A stretch of DNA of 64,000 bases from Pseudooceanicola lipolyticus (GCF_002786325.1 NZ_PGTB01000004.1:52696-116695); one strand, 5' to 3'. Shown: positions 16,232 to 25,419, numbered from the stretch's first letter. Notes: generated by a model not told the origin, from the letters alone. Translations and numbers: made by a program.

Positions 16232-17551
16232 TCAGATCACCGCATCCATGGCGCGGCCCAGCTTGTCGGTCAGTTCGTCCAGCTGGGTATCCTCGATGAT
16301 GAAGGGCGGGGCAATCAGCACGTGATCGCCGGTCCGGCCGTCGATGGTGCCGGACATCGGATAGCAGATCAGCCCCTGCTCGAACGCTGCCTTCTTGAGC
16401 TTGCCGGCAACCCCCTGCGACGGGTCGAAAGGCGCCTTGCTGTCGCGGTCGGCCACCAGTTCGATGCCGCGGAACAATCCGCGCCCGCGCAGGTCGCCGA
16501 CATGGGGGTGCTGGCCGAACCGGTCGTTCAGCCGTTCGGCCAGTTTTTCACCCTGTTGCTGCGCGCGCTGCACCAGCCCGCGGTCAAGCAGCGCCGAGAC
16601 CACCGCGTGGCCCGCGGCGGCGGCGGTGGGGTGACCGATATAGGTATGCCCGTGCTGGAAAAAGCCCGAGCCGGATTCGATGGCGGCATAGATCTCGGCG
16701 CTGCACAGCATCGCGCCGATGGGCTGGTATCCGGCGCCCAGCCCCTTGGCGATACAGACGATATCGGGCGCCACCCCGTCCTGTTCGCAGGCGAACAGGG
16801 TTCCGGTCCGCCCCATGCCGCACATCACCTCGTCGAGGATCAGCAACACGCCGTATCTGTCGCAGATCTCGCGGATACGCTTGAAATATCCGGGGGCAGG
16901 GGGCACCGCCCCGGCCGTCGCCCCGACCACCGGTTCGGCCATGAAGGCCATCACCGTGTCCGGGCCCAGCCGCAGGATCTCGTCCTCCAGCGCCTGCGCG
17001 GCGCGCAGGCCGTAATCCTCAAGGCTCTCGCCGTCCTGGCGCAGCCGGTATTCGTAACAGGGGTCGATATGGCTGATGTCCAGCAACAGAGGGGCGAACT
17101 GCGCCCGGCGCCATTCGTTGCCGCCGGCGCTGAGCGCGCCGATGGTGTTGCCGTGATAGCTTTGCTTGCGCGCGATCAGCTTGCCGCGCTGCGGTTCGCC
17201 CTTTTCAACCCAATATTGCCGCGCCAGCTTGATCGCCGCCTCGGTGGCCTCGGAACCGCCCGACACCAGATAGACCCGGTCGATCCCTGTCGGGGCGTTG
17301 GCGACCAGCAGGTCGGCCAGCTGTTCCGCCGGTTCCGAGGTGAAAAAGCCGGTATGCGCAAAGGCCAGCGTGTCGGCCTGCGCCTTGATCGCCGCGACGA
17401 TGGCTTTGTCGCTATGTCCCAGGCAGGACACCGCCGCGCCGCCCGATCCGTCGAGATAGCGCTTGCCGCTGGCATCGATCAGGTAACAGCCGTCGCCGCC
17501 GACGGCGACCGGTGGGGATTGGCGGCAATTGCGGGGGAAGATGTGAGACAT
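16232..17551 (-). CDS. Class III PLP aminotransferase, DoeD-like
   Basis: A fold-type I aminotransferase of 439 residues. It has SGGSEATE near 97-104 (phosphate-binding), LILDEVMCG with Asp240 contacting the PLP nitrogen, and Lys269 in CIAKGLGAGY as the Schiff-base lysine. Overall sequence character is that of DoeD, the diaminobutyrate aminotransferase of ectoine degradation. No doeA or doeB gene is near, so the substrate may be another omega-amino acid or diamine. The start at 17551 follows GAGGTCGC. It lies downstream of gabT on the same strand, separated by a hairpin with a T-run. Confidence 0.85.
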   Translation of the reverse strand: MSHIFPRNCRQSPPVAVGGDGCYLIDASGKRYLDGSGGAAVSCLGHSDKAIVAAIKAQADTLAFAHTGFFTSEPAEQLADLLVANAPTGIDRVYLVSGGSEATEAAIKLARQYWVEKGEPQRGKLIARKQSYHGNTIGALSAGGNEWRRAQFAPLLLDISHIDPCYEYRLRQDGESLEDYGLRAAQALEDEILRLGPDTVMAFMAEPVVGATAGAVPPAPGYFKRIREICDRYGVLLILDEVMCGMGRTGTLFACEQDGVAPDIVCIAKGLGAGYQPIGAMLCSAEIYAAIESGSGFFQHGHTYIGHPTAAAAGHAVVSALLDRGLVQRAQQQGEKLAERLNDRFGQHPHVGDLRGRGLFRGIELVADRDSKAPFDPSQGVAGKLKKAAFEQGLICYPMSGTIDGRTGDHVLIAPPFIIEDTQLDELTDKLGRAMDAVI

Positions 17552-17614
17552 TGCGACCTCCTCGAAACGCAGGCCCCAGCGGGCCGGGACAGCGCCCAGC
17601 CTGACGCAGCTTTG

Positions 17615-17650
17615 CAAAAAAGCAACCCGCGCCCCAACCGGAGCGCGGGT
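17615..17650 (-). terminator. Terminator-like hairpin between gabT and the second aminotransferase
   Basis: Read on the minus strand, ACCCGCGC (17650-17643) pairs with GCGCGGGT (17632-17625) around a 10-base loop. The hairpin is followed by TGCTTTTTT. This is a typical rho-independent terminator just beyond the gabT stop and should separate or attenuate expression of the DoeD-like gene. Confidence 0.75.
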
Positions 17651-17662
17651 ATATGCGTGCGA

Positions 17663-19063
17663 TCAGGCGCCGCGTTCCGCCATTGCGTCGGCCAGCGCGG
17701 CCTCGAAAATGCCCATGCCTTCGTCGAGGATCGCATCCGACGCGGTCAGCGGCACCATGATGCGCAGCGCGTTGCCATGCATGCCACAGGGCAGCAGGAT
17801 CAGCCCGCGTTTCAGCGCATGGGCGACCACCGACTTGGTCAGTGCAGCGTCCGGCGTGGCAGTGTCGAAATCGGTCACGAACTCGACCGCCAGCATCGCG
17901 CCCAGGCCGCGGATGTCCCACATCCGGTAGGGCGCGACACGGGCGCCCATATCGGCAAAGCGGGCGCGCATGTTTTCACCGATCGCGGTGGACCGGGCCA
18001 GCAGCCCCTCGCTCTCGATGGCCTCGATGGCGGCGAGCGCGGCGGCACAGGCCACCGGGTTGCCGCCATAGGTGCCGCCCAGCCCGCCAGGCGCCATGGC
18101 GTCCATCACCTCGGCGCGGCCGATCACGCCGGCGATGGGATAGCCCCCCGCCATGCTTTTCGCCACGGTGATCAGGTCGGGGGCAACGCCCGAATGCTCG
18201 ACCGCGAACCAGGTGCCGGTGCGGCCAAACCCGGCCTGGATCTCGTCGGCGATCAGCAGGATGCCCTCGCGGTCGCAGATCGTGCGCAGCGCCTGCCACA
18301 ATTCGGGCGGGGCGGGGTGATAGCCGCCTTCGCCCAGCACCGGTTCAAGAATGATCGCCGCGACGCGGTCGGGCTGAGCATCGGTCAGGAACAGCATCTC
18401 CAGCGCGCGGATCGAATCCGCGACCGAGATTCCGTCGCGCTGGCTGGGGAAGGGCAGGCGGTAGAGATCGGTCGGGAAGGGACCGATATCGCGCTTGTAG
18501 GGCGAGACCTTGCCGGTCAGGCCCAGGGTCAGCAGCGTGCGCCCGTGATAGCCGGCGGTAAAGGCAATGACGCCGGGCCGCCCGGTTGCGGCACGGGCGA
18601 TCTTCACCGCGTTCTCGACCGCCTCGGCACCGGTGGTCACCAGCAACGACTTCTTGGCAAAATCCCCCGGCGCCAGCGCGTTCAGCTTTTCGGCCAGCGC
18701 CACGTAGGGCTCGTAGGGCACCACCTGGAACGAGGTATGGGTATAGCGATCTTCCTGCGCCTTGGCGGCAGCGATCACGGCGGGGTGGCGGTGGCCGGTG
18801 TTCAGCACGGCGATGCCGCCGGCAAAGTCGATAAAGCGCTTGCCCTCGACATCCCAAAGCTCGGCATTCTCGGCGCGCTCGGCGAAGACCGGCGCGGCCG
18901 AAGCGACGCCCCGGGCAACAGCGGCCTCGCGCCGTGCAAGCAGGGCGGCATTGGACGCGCTGGCGGCCGTGGCGGTCGGTTTGGCGGCCTTGCTGCTGGT
19001 CTTGGCGGTGGTGGTGGCAGCGGCCTTGCTGCGGGTCTTGCGCGATTTGGTGGCGGTGGTCAT
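17663..19063 (-). CDS. gabT: 4-aminobutyrate aminotransferase with Ala/Lys/Thr-rich N-terminal extension
   Basis: A 466-residue class III aminotransferase matching GabT/PuuE: FAGGIAVLNTGHRHP, TTGAEAVENAVKIARAATGR, LIADEIQAGFGRTG and the PLP lysine in VAKSMAGGYP. It converts GABA plus 2-oxoglutarate to succinate semialdehyde plus glutamate. Ordinary GabT begins near LLARREAAVARGV. Here about 38 extra residues composed mostly of Ala, Lys, Thr and Ser precede it, like a histone-H1 or phasin tail. The start (19063) has a good GGGAGATACGCC leader, so the extension is probably real. It is transcribed divergently from the XRE-cupin regulator. Confidence 0.9.
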   Translation of the reverse strand: MTTATKSRKTRSKAAATTTAKTSSKAAKPTATAASASNAALLARREAAVARGVASAAPVFAERAENAELWDVEGKRFIDFAGGIAVLNTGHRHPAVIAAAKAQEDRYTHTSFQVVPYEPYVALAEKLNALAPGDFAKKSLLVTTGAEAVENAVKIARAATGRPGVIAFTAGYHGRTLLTLGLTGKVSPYKRDIGPFPTDLYRLPFPSQRDGISVADSIRALEMLFLTDAQPDRVAAIILEPVLGEGGYHPAPPELWQALRTICDREGILLIADEIQAGFGRTGTWFAVEHSGVAPDLITVAKSMAGGYPIAGVIGRAEVMDAMAPGGLGGTYGGNPVACAAALAAIEAIESEGLLARSTAIGENMRARFADMGARVAPYRMWDIRGLGAMLAVEFVTDFDTATPDAALTKSVVAHALKRGLILLPCGMHGNALRIMVPLTASDAILDEGMGIFEAALADAMAERGA

Positions 19064-19262
19064 GGCGTATCTCCCGGCGCACAAAATGTTCAATATTATT
19101 GCCATTCGTCCACTTTAGTTGTCAAACGTTTTGCGCGGTCTGGGCGGACGCTGGCCGGTGTGGCAGGTAAGCGCCTGATTTCGCTTTGGTTAAAAGTGCG
19201 GTTGACCGGCGGAAAATATCGGCGCTTAATAAATTTGACGCCTGAGCTAGGGGATTCATCGG
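19064..19262. promoter_or_regulatory. Divergent control region between gabT and the XRE-cupin regulator
   Basis: For the regulator (+), TTGACC (19202-19207) and TTAATA (19226-19231) are spaced 18 bases. For gabT (-), TTGACA (19125-19120) precedes an AT-rich stretch that includes AATAAT. The perfect palindrome CAATATTATTG (19091-19101) overlaps this minus-strand -10 area and is a candidate operator for the neighbouring XRE-cupin protein. The elements were found by inspection and are not strong matches throughout. Confidence 0.4.
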
Positions 19263-19832
19263 TTGGATATCGGCGGAAGACTGCGGGAGGTACGCGAATC
19301 GCGCGGCATGTCGCAGCGCGACCTGGCCGCGCGCGCCGGGCTGACCAGCAGCGCCATATCCTTGATTGAACAGAATAAATCCAGTCCTTCGGTGGCCTCG
19401 CTCAAACGTCTGCTCGATGCCATTCCAATGAACATGTCCGAGTTCTTCACGGTGGTGGAGCGCGAGGAGCGGCAAAAGTATTTTTACTCGCCCGATGAGT
19501 ATATCGAGCTTTCGCCGCAGGATATCGGCCTCGGCGAAAGCGCTGCGCGGGTGTCGCTGCGCCAGCTTGGAAACGCCTCGCGCCACTCGCTTCAGGTGCT
19601 TCACGAGACCTATCCGCCGGGCGCAGATACCGGGCCGGAACTGCTCAAACATGATGGCGAAGAGGCCGGAATAATCGTGTCCGGCATCATAGAAGTAACC
19701 GTCGGCGACCAGGTGCGCGTGCTGAACCCCGGCGACGGCTACCTGTTCAGCAGCCAGTTGCCGCATCGATTCCGCAATATCAACGACGCCCCCTGCGTCG
19801 TGATCAGCGCCTGCACCCCCCCGACATTCTGA
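19263..19832 (+). CDS. XRE-family regulator with cupin domain, PuuR-like
   Basis: A 189-residue transcription factor. It has an XRE helix-turn-helix at residues about 6-60 (LREVRESRGMSQRDLAARAGLTSSAIS) and a C-terminal cupin (about 105-185, including PGADTGPELLKHDGEEAG and LNPGDGYLFSSQLPHRF) that senses a small ligand. This is the architecture of PuuR, the repressor of putrescine utilisation. It lies between gabT and the TAXI-TRAP genes and should control one or both. The only suitable in-frame start is TTG 19263, preceded by a weak AGGGGA. Confidence 0.85.
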   Translation: MDIGGRLREVRESRGMSQRDLAARAGLTSSAISLIEQNKSSPSVASLKRLLDAIPMNMSEFFTVVEREERQKYFYSPDEYIELSPQDIGLGESAARVSLRQLGNASRHSLQVLHETYPPGADTGPELLKHDGEEAGIIVSGIIEVTVGDQVRVLNPGDGYLFSSQLPHRFRNINDAPCVVISACTPPTF

Positions 19833-19908
19833 ATTCCTGCACGCGCCGGTTGATGTGCAACTGCGTGTCAAGTTGCCATTTTTCAGATTTTGCATTGTCA
19901 TGTTTGGC

Positions 19909-19923
19909 AAGGCTGCTAGCCTT
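19909..19923. promoter_or_regulatory. Perfect dyad upstream of the TAXI binding-protein gene
   Basis: AAGGCT-GCT-AGCCTT is a 6+3+6 perfect inverted repeat about 60 bases before the TAXI gene start, in the 150-base gap after the regulator gene. It may be an operator or a small hairpin in the leader. The AT-richer stretch before it (19870-19905) is the likely promoter area, but I cannot assign -35/-10 elements with confidence. Confidence 0.4.
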
Positions 19924-19982
19924 ACTGCATCAAATGGTCGCAGGTGTTTCGGCAATGACGACCAAAAAATAGGGAGAATGTC

Positions 19983-20945
19983 ATGAATTTGCTTAAAATG
20001 GCTGCACTTGGCGCTGCCGTCGCATTGTCCGGCTCCATCGCCACGGCCCAGGAAAAATTCATTACCATCGGGACCGGTGGCCAGACCGGCGTCTATTACG
20101 TCGTCGGCCAGTCGATCTGCCGGCTGGTGAATCGCGGCTCGGACAGCCACGGGCTGAAATGCACCGCGCCGTCGACCGGCGGGTCGATCGCGAATATCAA
20201 CGCCATCGCGGCGGGGGACATGGATATGGGCGTGGCCCAGTCCGACTGGCAGTACCACGCCTATAACGGCAGTTCGCAGTTCGAGGGCAAGCAGGTGGAA
20301 GACCTGCGCGCGGTGTTCTCGGTCCATGGCGAACCGTTCACCGTGGTGGCCCGCACCGATTCAGGCATCAAGAGTTTTGACGACCTGTTCGGCAAGCGCG
20401 TCAATATCGGCAATCCGGGCTCGGGCCAGCGCGCGACGATGGAAGTCGTGCTGAATGCCGTCGGCAAATCGATCGACGATTTCTCGCTGGCCTCCGAACT
20501 CAAGCCGGCTGAACAATCCGCGGCCCTGGGCGACAACAAGGTCGATGCGATCATCTACACCGTCGGCCACCCCAATGGCTCGATCCAGGAGGCCGCATCG
20601 ACCATCGAGTCGCATATCGTGCCAGTGACCGGCCCGGCGATCGACACGCTGGTGTCGGAGAACCCCTATTACGCCAAGGCGGTCATCCCCGGCGGCATGT
20701 ACAAGGGCACCGATCAGGATGTGGAAACTTTTGGTGTCAAGGCGACCTTCGTGACCTCGGCCAATGTGCCGGACGAAGTGGTCTACGAGGTGGTCAAGGC
20801 GGTGTTCGAAAATTTCAACCGTTTCAAAGATCTGCACCCTGCCTTTGAGAACCTCAACGAAGAGGACATGATCTCGGCCGGCCTGTCGGCCCCGCTGCAT
20901 CCGGGTGCCGAGATGTATTACAAGGAGCGCGGCTGGATCAACTGA
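19983..20945 (+). CDS. TRAP transporter solute-binding protein, TAXI family
   Basis: A periplasmic binding protein of 320 residues with a 22-residue signal peptide (MNLLKMAALGAAVALSGSIATAQ). The mature start KFITIGTGGQTGVYYVVGQ and the later APSTGGSIANINAI and NIGNPGSGQRAT segments are hallmarks of the TAXI group (TRAP-associated extracytoplasmic immunogenic). Characterised TAXI proteins bind glutamate or other small acids. The start follows AGGGAGAATGTC. It is separated from its membrane partner gene by 164 bases containing a strong hairpin. Confidence 0.92.
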   Translation: MNLLKMAALGAAVALSGSIATAQEKFITIGTGGQTGVYYVVGQSICRLVNRGSDSHGLKCTAPSTGGSIANINAIAAGDMDMGVAQSDWQYHAYNGSSQFEGKQVEDLRAVFSVHGEPFTVVARTDSGIKSFDDLFGKRVNIGNPGSGQRATMEVVLNAVGKSIDDFSLASELKPAEQSAALGDNKVDAIIYTVGHPNGSIQEAASTIESHIVPVTGPAIDTLVSENPYYAKAVIPGGMYKGTDQDVETFGVKATFVTSANVPDEVVYEVVKAVFENFNRFKDLHPAFENLNEEDMISAGLSAPLHPGAEMYYKERGWIN

Positions 20946-20969
20946 TCCTGACCTCAACCGCCGACCTCC

Positions 20970-20992
20970 GGCCCCGCCGCTTGGGCGGGGCC
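20970..20992 (+). terminator. GC-rich intercistronic hairpin after the TAXI gene
   Basis: GGCCCCGCC (20970-20978) pairs perfectly with GGCGGGGCC (20984-20992) around a 5-base loop, without a T-tract. Its place between the binding-protein and permease genes suggests mRNA stabilisation or partial termination that keeps the binding protein in excess. Confidence 0.7.
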
Positions 20993-21109
20993 CTACGATC
21001 CCATCTCCGGATTGGCGCTTGGCGCTTGTCCGGTCAGGAAGCCGGGTGACTTCCCGGACGGGACACACTGTCCCGCCGAGGCAGCCGCCCAGTCAGCAGG
21101 GGCGCGCAT

Positions 21110-23872
21110 ATGACGGATAACAGCAGCCAGCAAAAAGCATCCGCAGTCGAGCAGGAGGCAGCGGGCAGGGGTGGTCTCAGCCAGGCGGAAATCGACGAAC
21201 TTGTCGCTTCCTCCGATATCGGCGGTCGCTCGCCTTCGGTCCCGGTTGCCCGGCTGATCACGGTGATCGCGATCATCTGGTCGCTGTTCCAGCTCTGGAT
21301 CGCCAGTCCCTTGCCCTTCATGCTGGGCTTTGGCGTCTTCAACGATACCGAGGCGCGGTCCTTCCACCTGGCCTTTGCGCTGTTCCTTGCCTTTGCCGCC
21401 TATCCCGCCACCCGGACGCCGTTCCAGATCGGGCTGGGGGTTGTGGTGCCGGCGCTGTTGACCTTCCTGTTCATCTTCGGCGCGAAAGAAGACACGCCGG
21501 TCTGGTGGATCCCGATCGTTGGCCTGGCGATGATCGGGACGATCCTGCTGGGCTCGCCCAAAACGCGGATCCCGGTCTGGGAATGGGCCTTGGCAATTTT
21601 GGGGGCCTGCGCATCGCTGTACCTGTTCGTCTTCTATGACGGCATCGCCCAGCGGGTCGGCGCGCCGATCCTGCAGGACTTCGTCGTTGCCGCCTTCGGC
21701 CTGATGATCCTGCTGGAGGCGACGCGCCGTGCGTTGGGCCCGGCGCTGATGATCGTGGCGACGGTGTTCTTGGCCTATACCTTCCTGGGTCCGCTGATGC
21801 CGGGGATCATTGCGCATAAGGGCAATTCGCTGTCCGAAGTGGTGAACCACCAGTGGATCACCACCGAGGGCGTATTTGGCATCGCGCTGGGGGTCTCGGC
21901 CTCTTTCGTGTTCCTTTTCGTGCTGTTCGGCTCGCTGCTCGACAAGGCCGGGGCCGGCAATTACTTCATTCAGGTCGCCTTCAGCCTGATGGGCCATCTG
22001 CGCGGCGGTCCGGCCAAGGCCGCGGTGGTGTCTTCGGCAATGACCGGCCTGATCTCGGGCTCGTCCATCGCCAATGTGGTCACCACCGGCACCTTCACGA
22101 TCCCGCTGATGAAACGCGTCGGGTTTTCCTCGGAAAAGGCGGGCGCGGTCGAGGTGGCCTCCTCGGTCAATGGCCAGATCATGCCGCCGGTGATGGGGGC
22201 TGCGGCCTTCCTGATGGTGGAATATGTCGGCATTCCCTATTTCGACGTGGTCAAACACGCGTTTTTGCCGGCGGTGATCTCGTATATCGCGCTGGTCTAT
22301 ATCGTGCATCTTGAGGCGATGAAGGCCAACATGCAGGGCCTGCCGCGCCCGCAGGCGCCCAAGCCGCTGGTGGCCTGGCTGATCAGCCTGGCCTTCACCG
22401 TCGCGGTGATCTGCGCGCTGTCCTTCGCGGTTTATTACGGCATGGGCTGGATCCGCCCCGCCTTTGGCGCTTCGGCGGGTTATGTCGTGTTCCTGCTGCT
22501 GGTCGCGGCCTATGTCGGGCTGCTTTACGTCGCCTCGCGCGAGAAGCGGCTGGAGATGGAGGATCCGAACGCGCCGGTGACCAAACTGCCGCTGCCGGGG
22601 CCGACAATCCGCTCGGGGCTGCATTTCCTGCTGCCCGTGGTGGTGCTGGTCTGGGCGCTGATGGTCGACCGCCTGTCGCCCGGCCTCTCGGCTTTCTGGG
22701 CGGCGGCGTTCATGGTGTTCATCCTGATCACCCAGCGCCCAATCGAAGCGATCTTCCGCAACGAGGGCAATATCGCCGCCGCGGCGCAGCGCGGGTTCGG
22801 CGAACTGTTGGGCGGGCTTGAGGCCGGTGCGCGCAACATGATCGGCATCGGCATCGCCACGGCGACCGCCGGGATCATCGTCGGCGCAGTCAGCCAGACC
22901 GGCGTCGGTTCGGCCCTGGCCGACGTGGTCGAGGTGCTGTCGGGCGGCAATATCCTGGCCATCCTGTTCCTGACCGCGATCCTGTCGCTGATCCTGGGCA
23001 TGGGCCTGCCCACCACGGCGAATTACATCGTGGTCTCGGCGCTGCTGGCGCCGGTGATCGTGACGCTGGGCCAGCAGAACGGGTTGATCGTGCCGCTGAT
23101 CGCGGTGCACCTGTTCGTGTTCTATTTCGGCATCATGGCCGATGTGACGCCGCCGGTGGGGTTGGCCTCGTTCGCGGCCGCGGCGGTATCGGGCGGCGAC
23201 CCGATCCGCACCGGGCTGGTCGCGTTCTTCTACAGCCTGCGCACGGCGGCGCTGCCCTTCCTGTTCATCTTCAACACCGACCTTCTGCTGATCAACGTGG
23301 ACTGGGCGCACGGGATATTCGTGTTCATCGTGGCGACGATCGCGATGCTGCTATTTGCCGCCGCGACGCAGGGCTGGTTCCTGGCCCGAAACCAGGTCCA
23401 TGAAACCATCATCCTGCTGCTGGTGGCCTTCACGCTGTTCCGGCCGGGCTTCTGGATGGACATGATCGTGCCGCCCTTCGAAAACGTGCCGCCGTCGCAA
23501 CTGGCACAGGCGATGGGCGATGCCGAGGCGGGGCAGGACCTGCGCCTGACGATCAACGGGGTGAATGCGGTGGGCGATCCGATCACCTTTACCGCGCTAT
23601 TGCCGGTGCCCGAAGGCGCGACTGGTGAGGAGAGGGTGGCCGCCGTCGGGCTCGACCTGATCGAGAGCGACGGCAAGGTGATCATCGACAACGCCGCCTT
23701 CGGCAGCCCGGCGCAGGATGCCGGCCTTGACTGGGACCAGGAGATTGTCGAGGTCTTCGCACCCGCCGAGCAGCCGACCAAATACTGGATGTACCTGCCG
23801 GCGCTGGCGGTTCTGGCGCTGGTGATCTTCCTGCAACGCGGCCGCGCCCGCCGCGTCGCCGCCACGGCCTGA
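21110..23872 (+). CDS. TRAP transporter fused 4TM/12TM permease
   Basis: A 920-residue membrane protein in which DctQ-like and DctM-like parts are fused, as is usual for TAXI systems. A polar N-terminus of about 45 residues precedes many hydrophobic helices. Conserved DctM features appear around VVSSAMTGLISGSSIANVVTTGTFTIP and MGLPTTANYIVVSALLAPV. After the last transport helices, a C-terminal domain (about residues 790-895, TRAP fused-permease DUF3394 type) and a final helix follow. With the TAXI protein it forms a sodium- or proton-driven importer. Starts at ATG 21110. Confidence 0.92.
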   Translation: MTDNSSQQKASAVEQEAAGRGGLSQAEIDELVASSDIGGRSPSVPVARLITVIAIIWSLFQLWIASPLPFMLGFGVFNDTEARSFHLAFALFLAFAAYPATRTPFQIGLGVVVPALLTFLFIFGAKEDTPVWWIPIVGLAMIGTILLGSPKTRIPVWEWALAILGACASLYLFVFYDGIAQRVGAPILQDFVVAAFGLMILLEATRRALGPALMIVATVFLAYTFLGPLMPGIIAHKGNSLSEVVNHQWITTEGVFGIALGVSASFVFLFVLFGSLLDKAGAGNYFIQVAFSLMGHLRGGPAKAAVVSSAMTGLISGSSIANVVTTGTFTIPLMKRVGFSSEKAGAVEVASSVNGQIMPPVMGAAAFLMVEYVGIPYFDVVKHAFLPAVISYIALVYIVHLEAMKANMQGLPRPQAPKPLVAWLISLAFTVAVICALSFAVYYGMGWIRPAFGASAGYVVFLLLVAAYVGLLYVASREKRLEMEDPNAPVTKLPLPGPTIRSGLHFLLPVVVLVWALMVDRLSPGLSAFWAAAFMVFILITQRPIEAIFRNEGNIAAAAQRGFGELLGGLEAGARNMIGIGIATATAGIIVGAVSQTGVGSALADVVEVLSGGNILAILFLTAILSLILGMGLPTTANYIVVSALLAPVIVTLGQQNGLIVPLIAVHLFVFYFGIMADVTPPVGLASFAAAAVSGGDPIRTGLVAFFYSLRTAALPFLFIFNTDLLLINVDWAHGIFVFIVATIAMLLFAAATQGWFLARNQVHETIILLLVAFTLFRPGFWMDMIVPPFENVPPSQLAQAMGDAEAGQDLRLTINGVNAVGDPITFTALLPVPEGATGEERVAAVGLDLIESDGKVIIDNAAFGSPAQDAGLDWDQEIVEVFAPAEQPTKYWMYLPALAVLALVIFLQRGRARRVAATA

Positions 23873-23889
23873 GCGAGGGGAGCCGCGCC

Positions 23890-24315
23890 ATGTTTGACAA
23901 TGTCCTACTGCCGATCGACCTGACCCACCCGGAATCCTGGGAAAAGGCGCTGCCGATGGCGGTGAAGATGTGCGGCCACACCGGCACCTTGCACGTGCTC
24001 GGCATCGTGCATGACCTCGGTGCGGCGATGGTGGCAAGCTATCTGCCCGCCGGCTTCGAACAGGAGGCCCTGCAAAAGATGGAATTCGATCTCGAGACCT
24101 TCCGGGACGAGCGGATTCCCGAAGGCGTCAAGGCAAGGGTCCATGTCGGCCATGGCCATATTCCCGAAAAGGTGCTGGCGGCGGCCAGCGATGTCGCTGC
24201 CGACGTGATTGTGATGGCCTCGCACCCGCCGGACGACTTGCGCTCGATTCTCGTTGGCTCATATGCCGGCAAGGTCGTAAGACATTCCCCGATTCCCGTA
24301 CTCGTGGTGCGGTGA
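23890..24315 (+). CDS. Universal stress protein (UspA family) linked to TRAP
   Basis: A 141-residue alpha/beta protein with the UspA nucleotide-binding pattern near the C-terminus: IVMASHPPDDLRSILVGSYAGKVVRHSPIPVLVV. It starts 17 bases after the permease gene behind GAGGGGAGCC, so it is in the same operon. UspA proteins encoded with TRAP importers (TeaD with the ectoine transporter TeaABC) bind ATP and tune transport. That role is a reasonable inference here. Confidence 0.88.
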   Translation: MFDNVLLPIDLTHPESWEKALPMAVKMCGHTGTLHVLGIVHDLGAAMVASYLPAGFEQEALQKMEFDLETFRDERIPEGVKARVHVGHGHIPEKVLAAASDVAADVIVMASHPPDDLRSILVGSYAGKVVRHSPIPVLVVR

Positions 24316-24403
24316 TGACAGACATGCGCCTGACGCGACAAACGAACGACCCGGCTGCGCCCCTCCTGCGCGGCGGGCGAGCAACAATAAGGACCCGCAA
24401 TAC

Positions 24404-25372
24404 ATGACCCCCTTCGCCATCGCCGGCGTGCAGATGCACGTTTCGGCGCTGCATTCCAACGTCGAAGGCATGCGCCACCGGCTGGAAGTCCTGATGGCCC
24501 GTTTTCCCTGGACCCAGATGGTCCTGTTCTCGGAATTGGCGCCCTTCGGCCCGCTGGACCGTTTTGCGCAGCCGTTTCCGAATGACGCGCTCCAACAATT
24601 TCGCGACGACGCCCGCCGCTTTGGCATCTGGCTGATCCCTGGCTCGATGTTCGAACGGGCCGAAGACGGCCGCGTCTACAACACCTCGGTGGTGATCAAC
24701 CCCGATGGCGACATCGTTGCCAAATATTCCAAGATGTTCCCGTTCCGGCCCTACGAGGCCGGCATCGCGGCGGGCACCGAATTCTGCGTCTTTGACGTGC
24801 CCGAGGTCGGGCGTTTCGGCCTGTCGATCTGCTATGACATCTGGTTCCCCGAAACCACACGGCAGCTGACCAGCGCCGGGGTCGAAGTGCTGCTGCACCC
24901 GGTGCTGACCGGCACCACCGACCGCGACGCCGAACTGGCCATCGCGCGCGCCACCGCGGCGCAGTTCCAGTGCTATGTCATCGACGTCAACGGCCTTGGC
25001 GCTGGCGGCGTCGGACGGTCGCTGGTGGTCGATCCGGCGGCGACGGTGCTGCACCAGTCGGCCGGGCAGGAGGACATGTTCCCGATCGAGGTCGACCTCG
25101 ACCAGGTCCGCCGCCAGCGCGAGACCGGCATCAAGGGGCTGGGCCAGGTGCTGAAAAGCTTCCGCGACCGCGAGGCCGAGTTCAGCGTCTATGACCGCAG
25201 CAGCGGGGCCGATGCCTATCTGAAGACCCTCGGCCCGCTTGAGACTCCGCGGCAGGGGTCGACGCGCGGCCTGCACATGTCGGACCCGCGCACCGCGCTC
25301 AACCATACCGAACGGCCCGATATCCCGCCGCATAACCTGTCCGTCTTCCAGGGAAAGACCGGCTCGGACTGA
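24404..25372 (+). CDS. Nitrilase-superfamily amidohydrolase
   Basis: A 322-residue carbon-nitrogen hydrolase. The Glu-Lys-Cys triad is visible: Glu44 (LFSELAPFG), Lys110 (KYSKMFPFR) and Cys143 (SICYDIWFPE). The family cleaves amides, nitriles or carbamoyl groups; relatives include N-carbamoylputrescine amidase. An unusually long C-terminal tail (about 60 residues, Arg/His/Pro-rich) follows the fold. It lies between the TRAP/UspA genes and a decarboxylase gene, so the substrate is probably an amide of the imported compound or of the amine formed from it. Confidence 0.85.
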   Translation: MTPFAIAGVQMHVSALHSNVEGMRHRLEVLMARFPWTQMVLFSELAPFGPLDRFAQPFPNDALQQFRDDARRFGIWLIPGSMFERAEDGRVYNTSVVINPDGDIVAKYSKMFPFRPYEAGIAAGTEFCVFDVPEVGRFGLSICYDIWFPETTRQLTSAGVEVLLHPVLTGTTDRDAELAIARATAAQFQCYVIDVNGLGAGGVGRSLVVDPAATVLHQSAGQEDMFPIEVDLDQVRRQRETGIKGLGQVLKSFRDREAEFSVYDRSSGADAYLKTLGPLETPRQGSTRGLHMSDPRTALNHTERPDIPPHNLSVFQGKTGSD

Positions 25373-25419
25373 GGGCGACGGAGGAGCGGACCATCAATCG
25401 CGTGAAGGAGGACCCAGCG

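Noticed and set aside
16232-17551. Ectoine degradation locus based on the DoeD-like aminotransferase
   Set aside because: doeA, doeB, doeC and ectoine-specific transporter genes are absent from the window.
16322-19369. 1015-codon plus-strand open frame
   Set aside because: It is antisense to two well-defined aminotransferases. Its composition (Gly/Arg/His/Asp-rich, no domains) is that of a GC-rich shadow frame.
20993-23311. 772-codon minus-strand frame
   Set aside because: It is antisense to the fused TRAP permease and rich in Arg/Gln/His/Asp with no recognisable domain: a mirror of membrane-protein codons.
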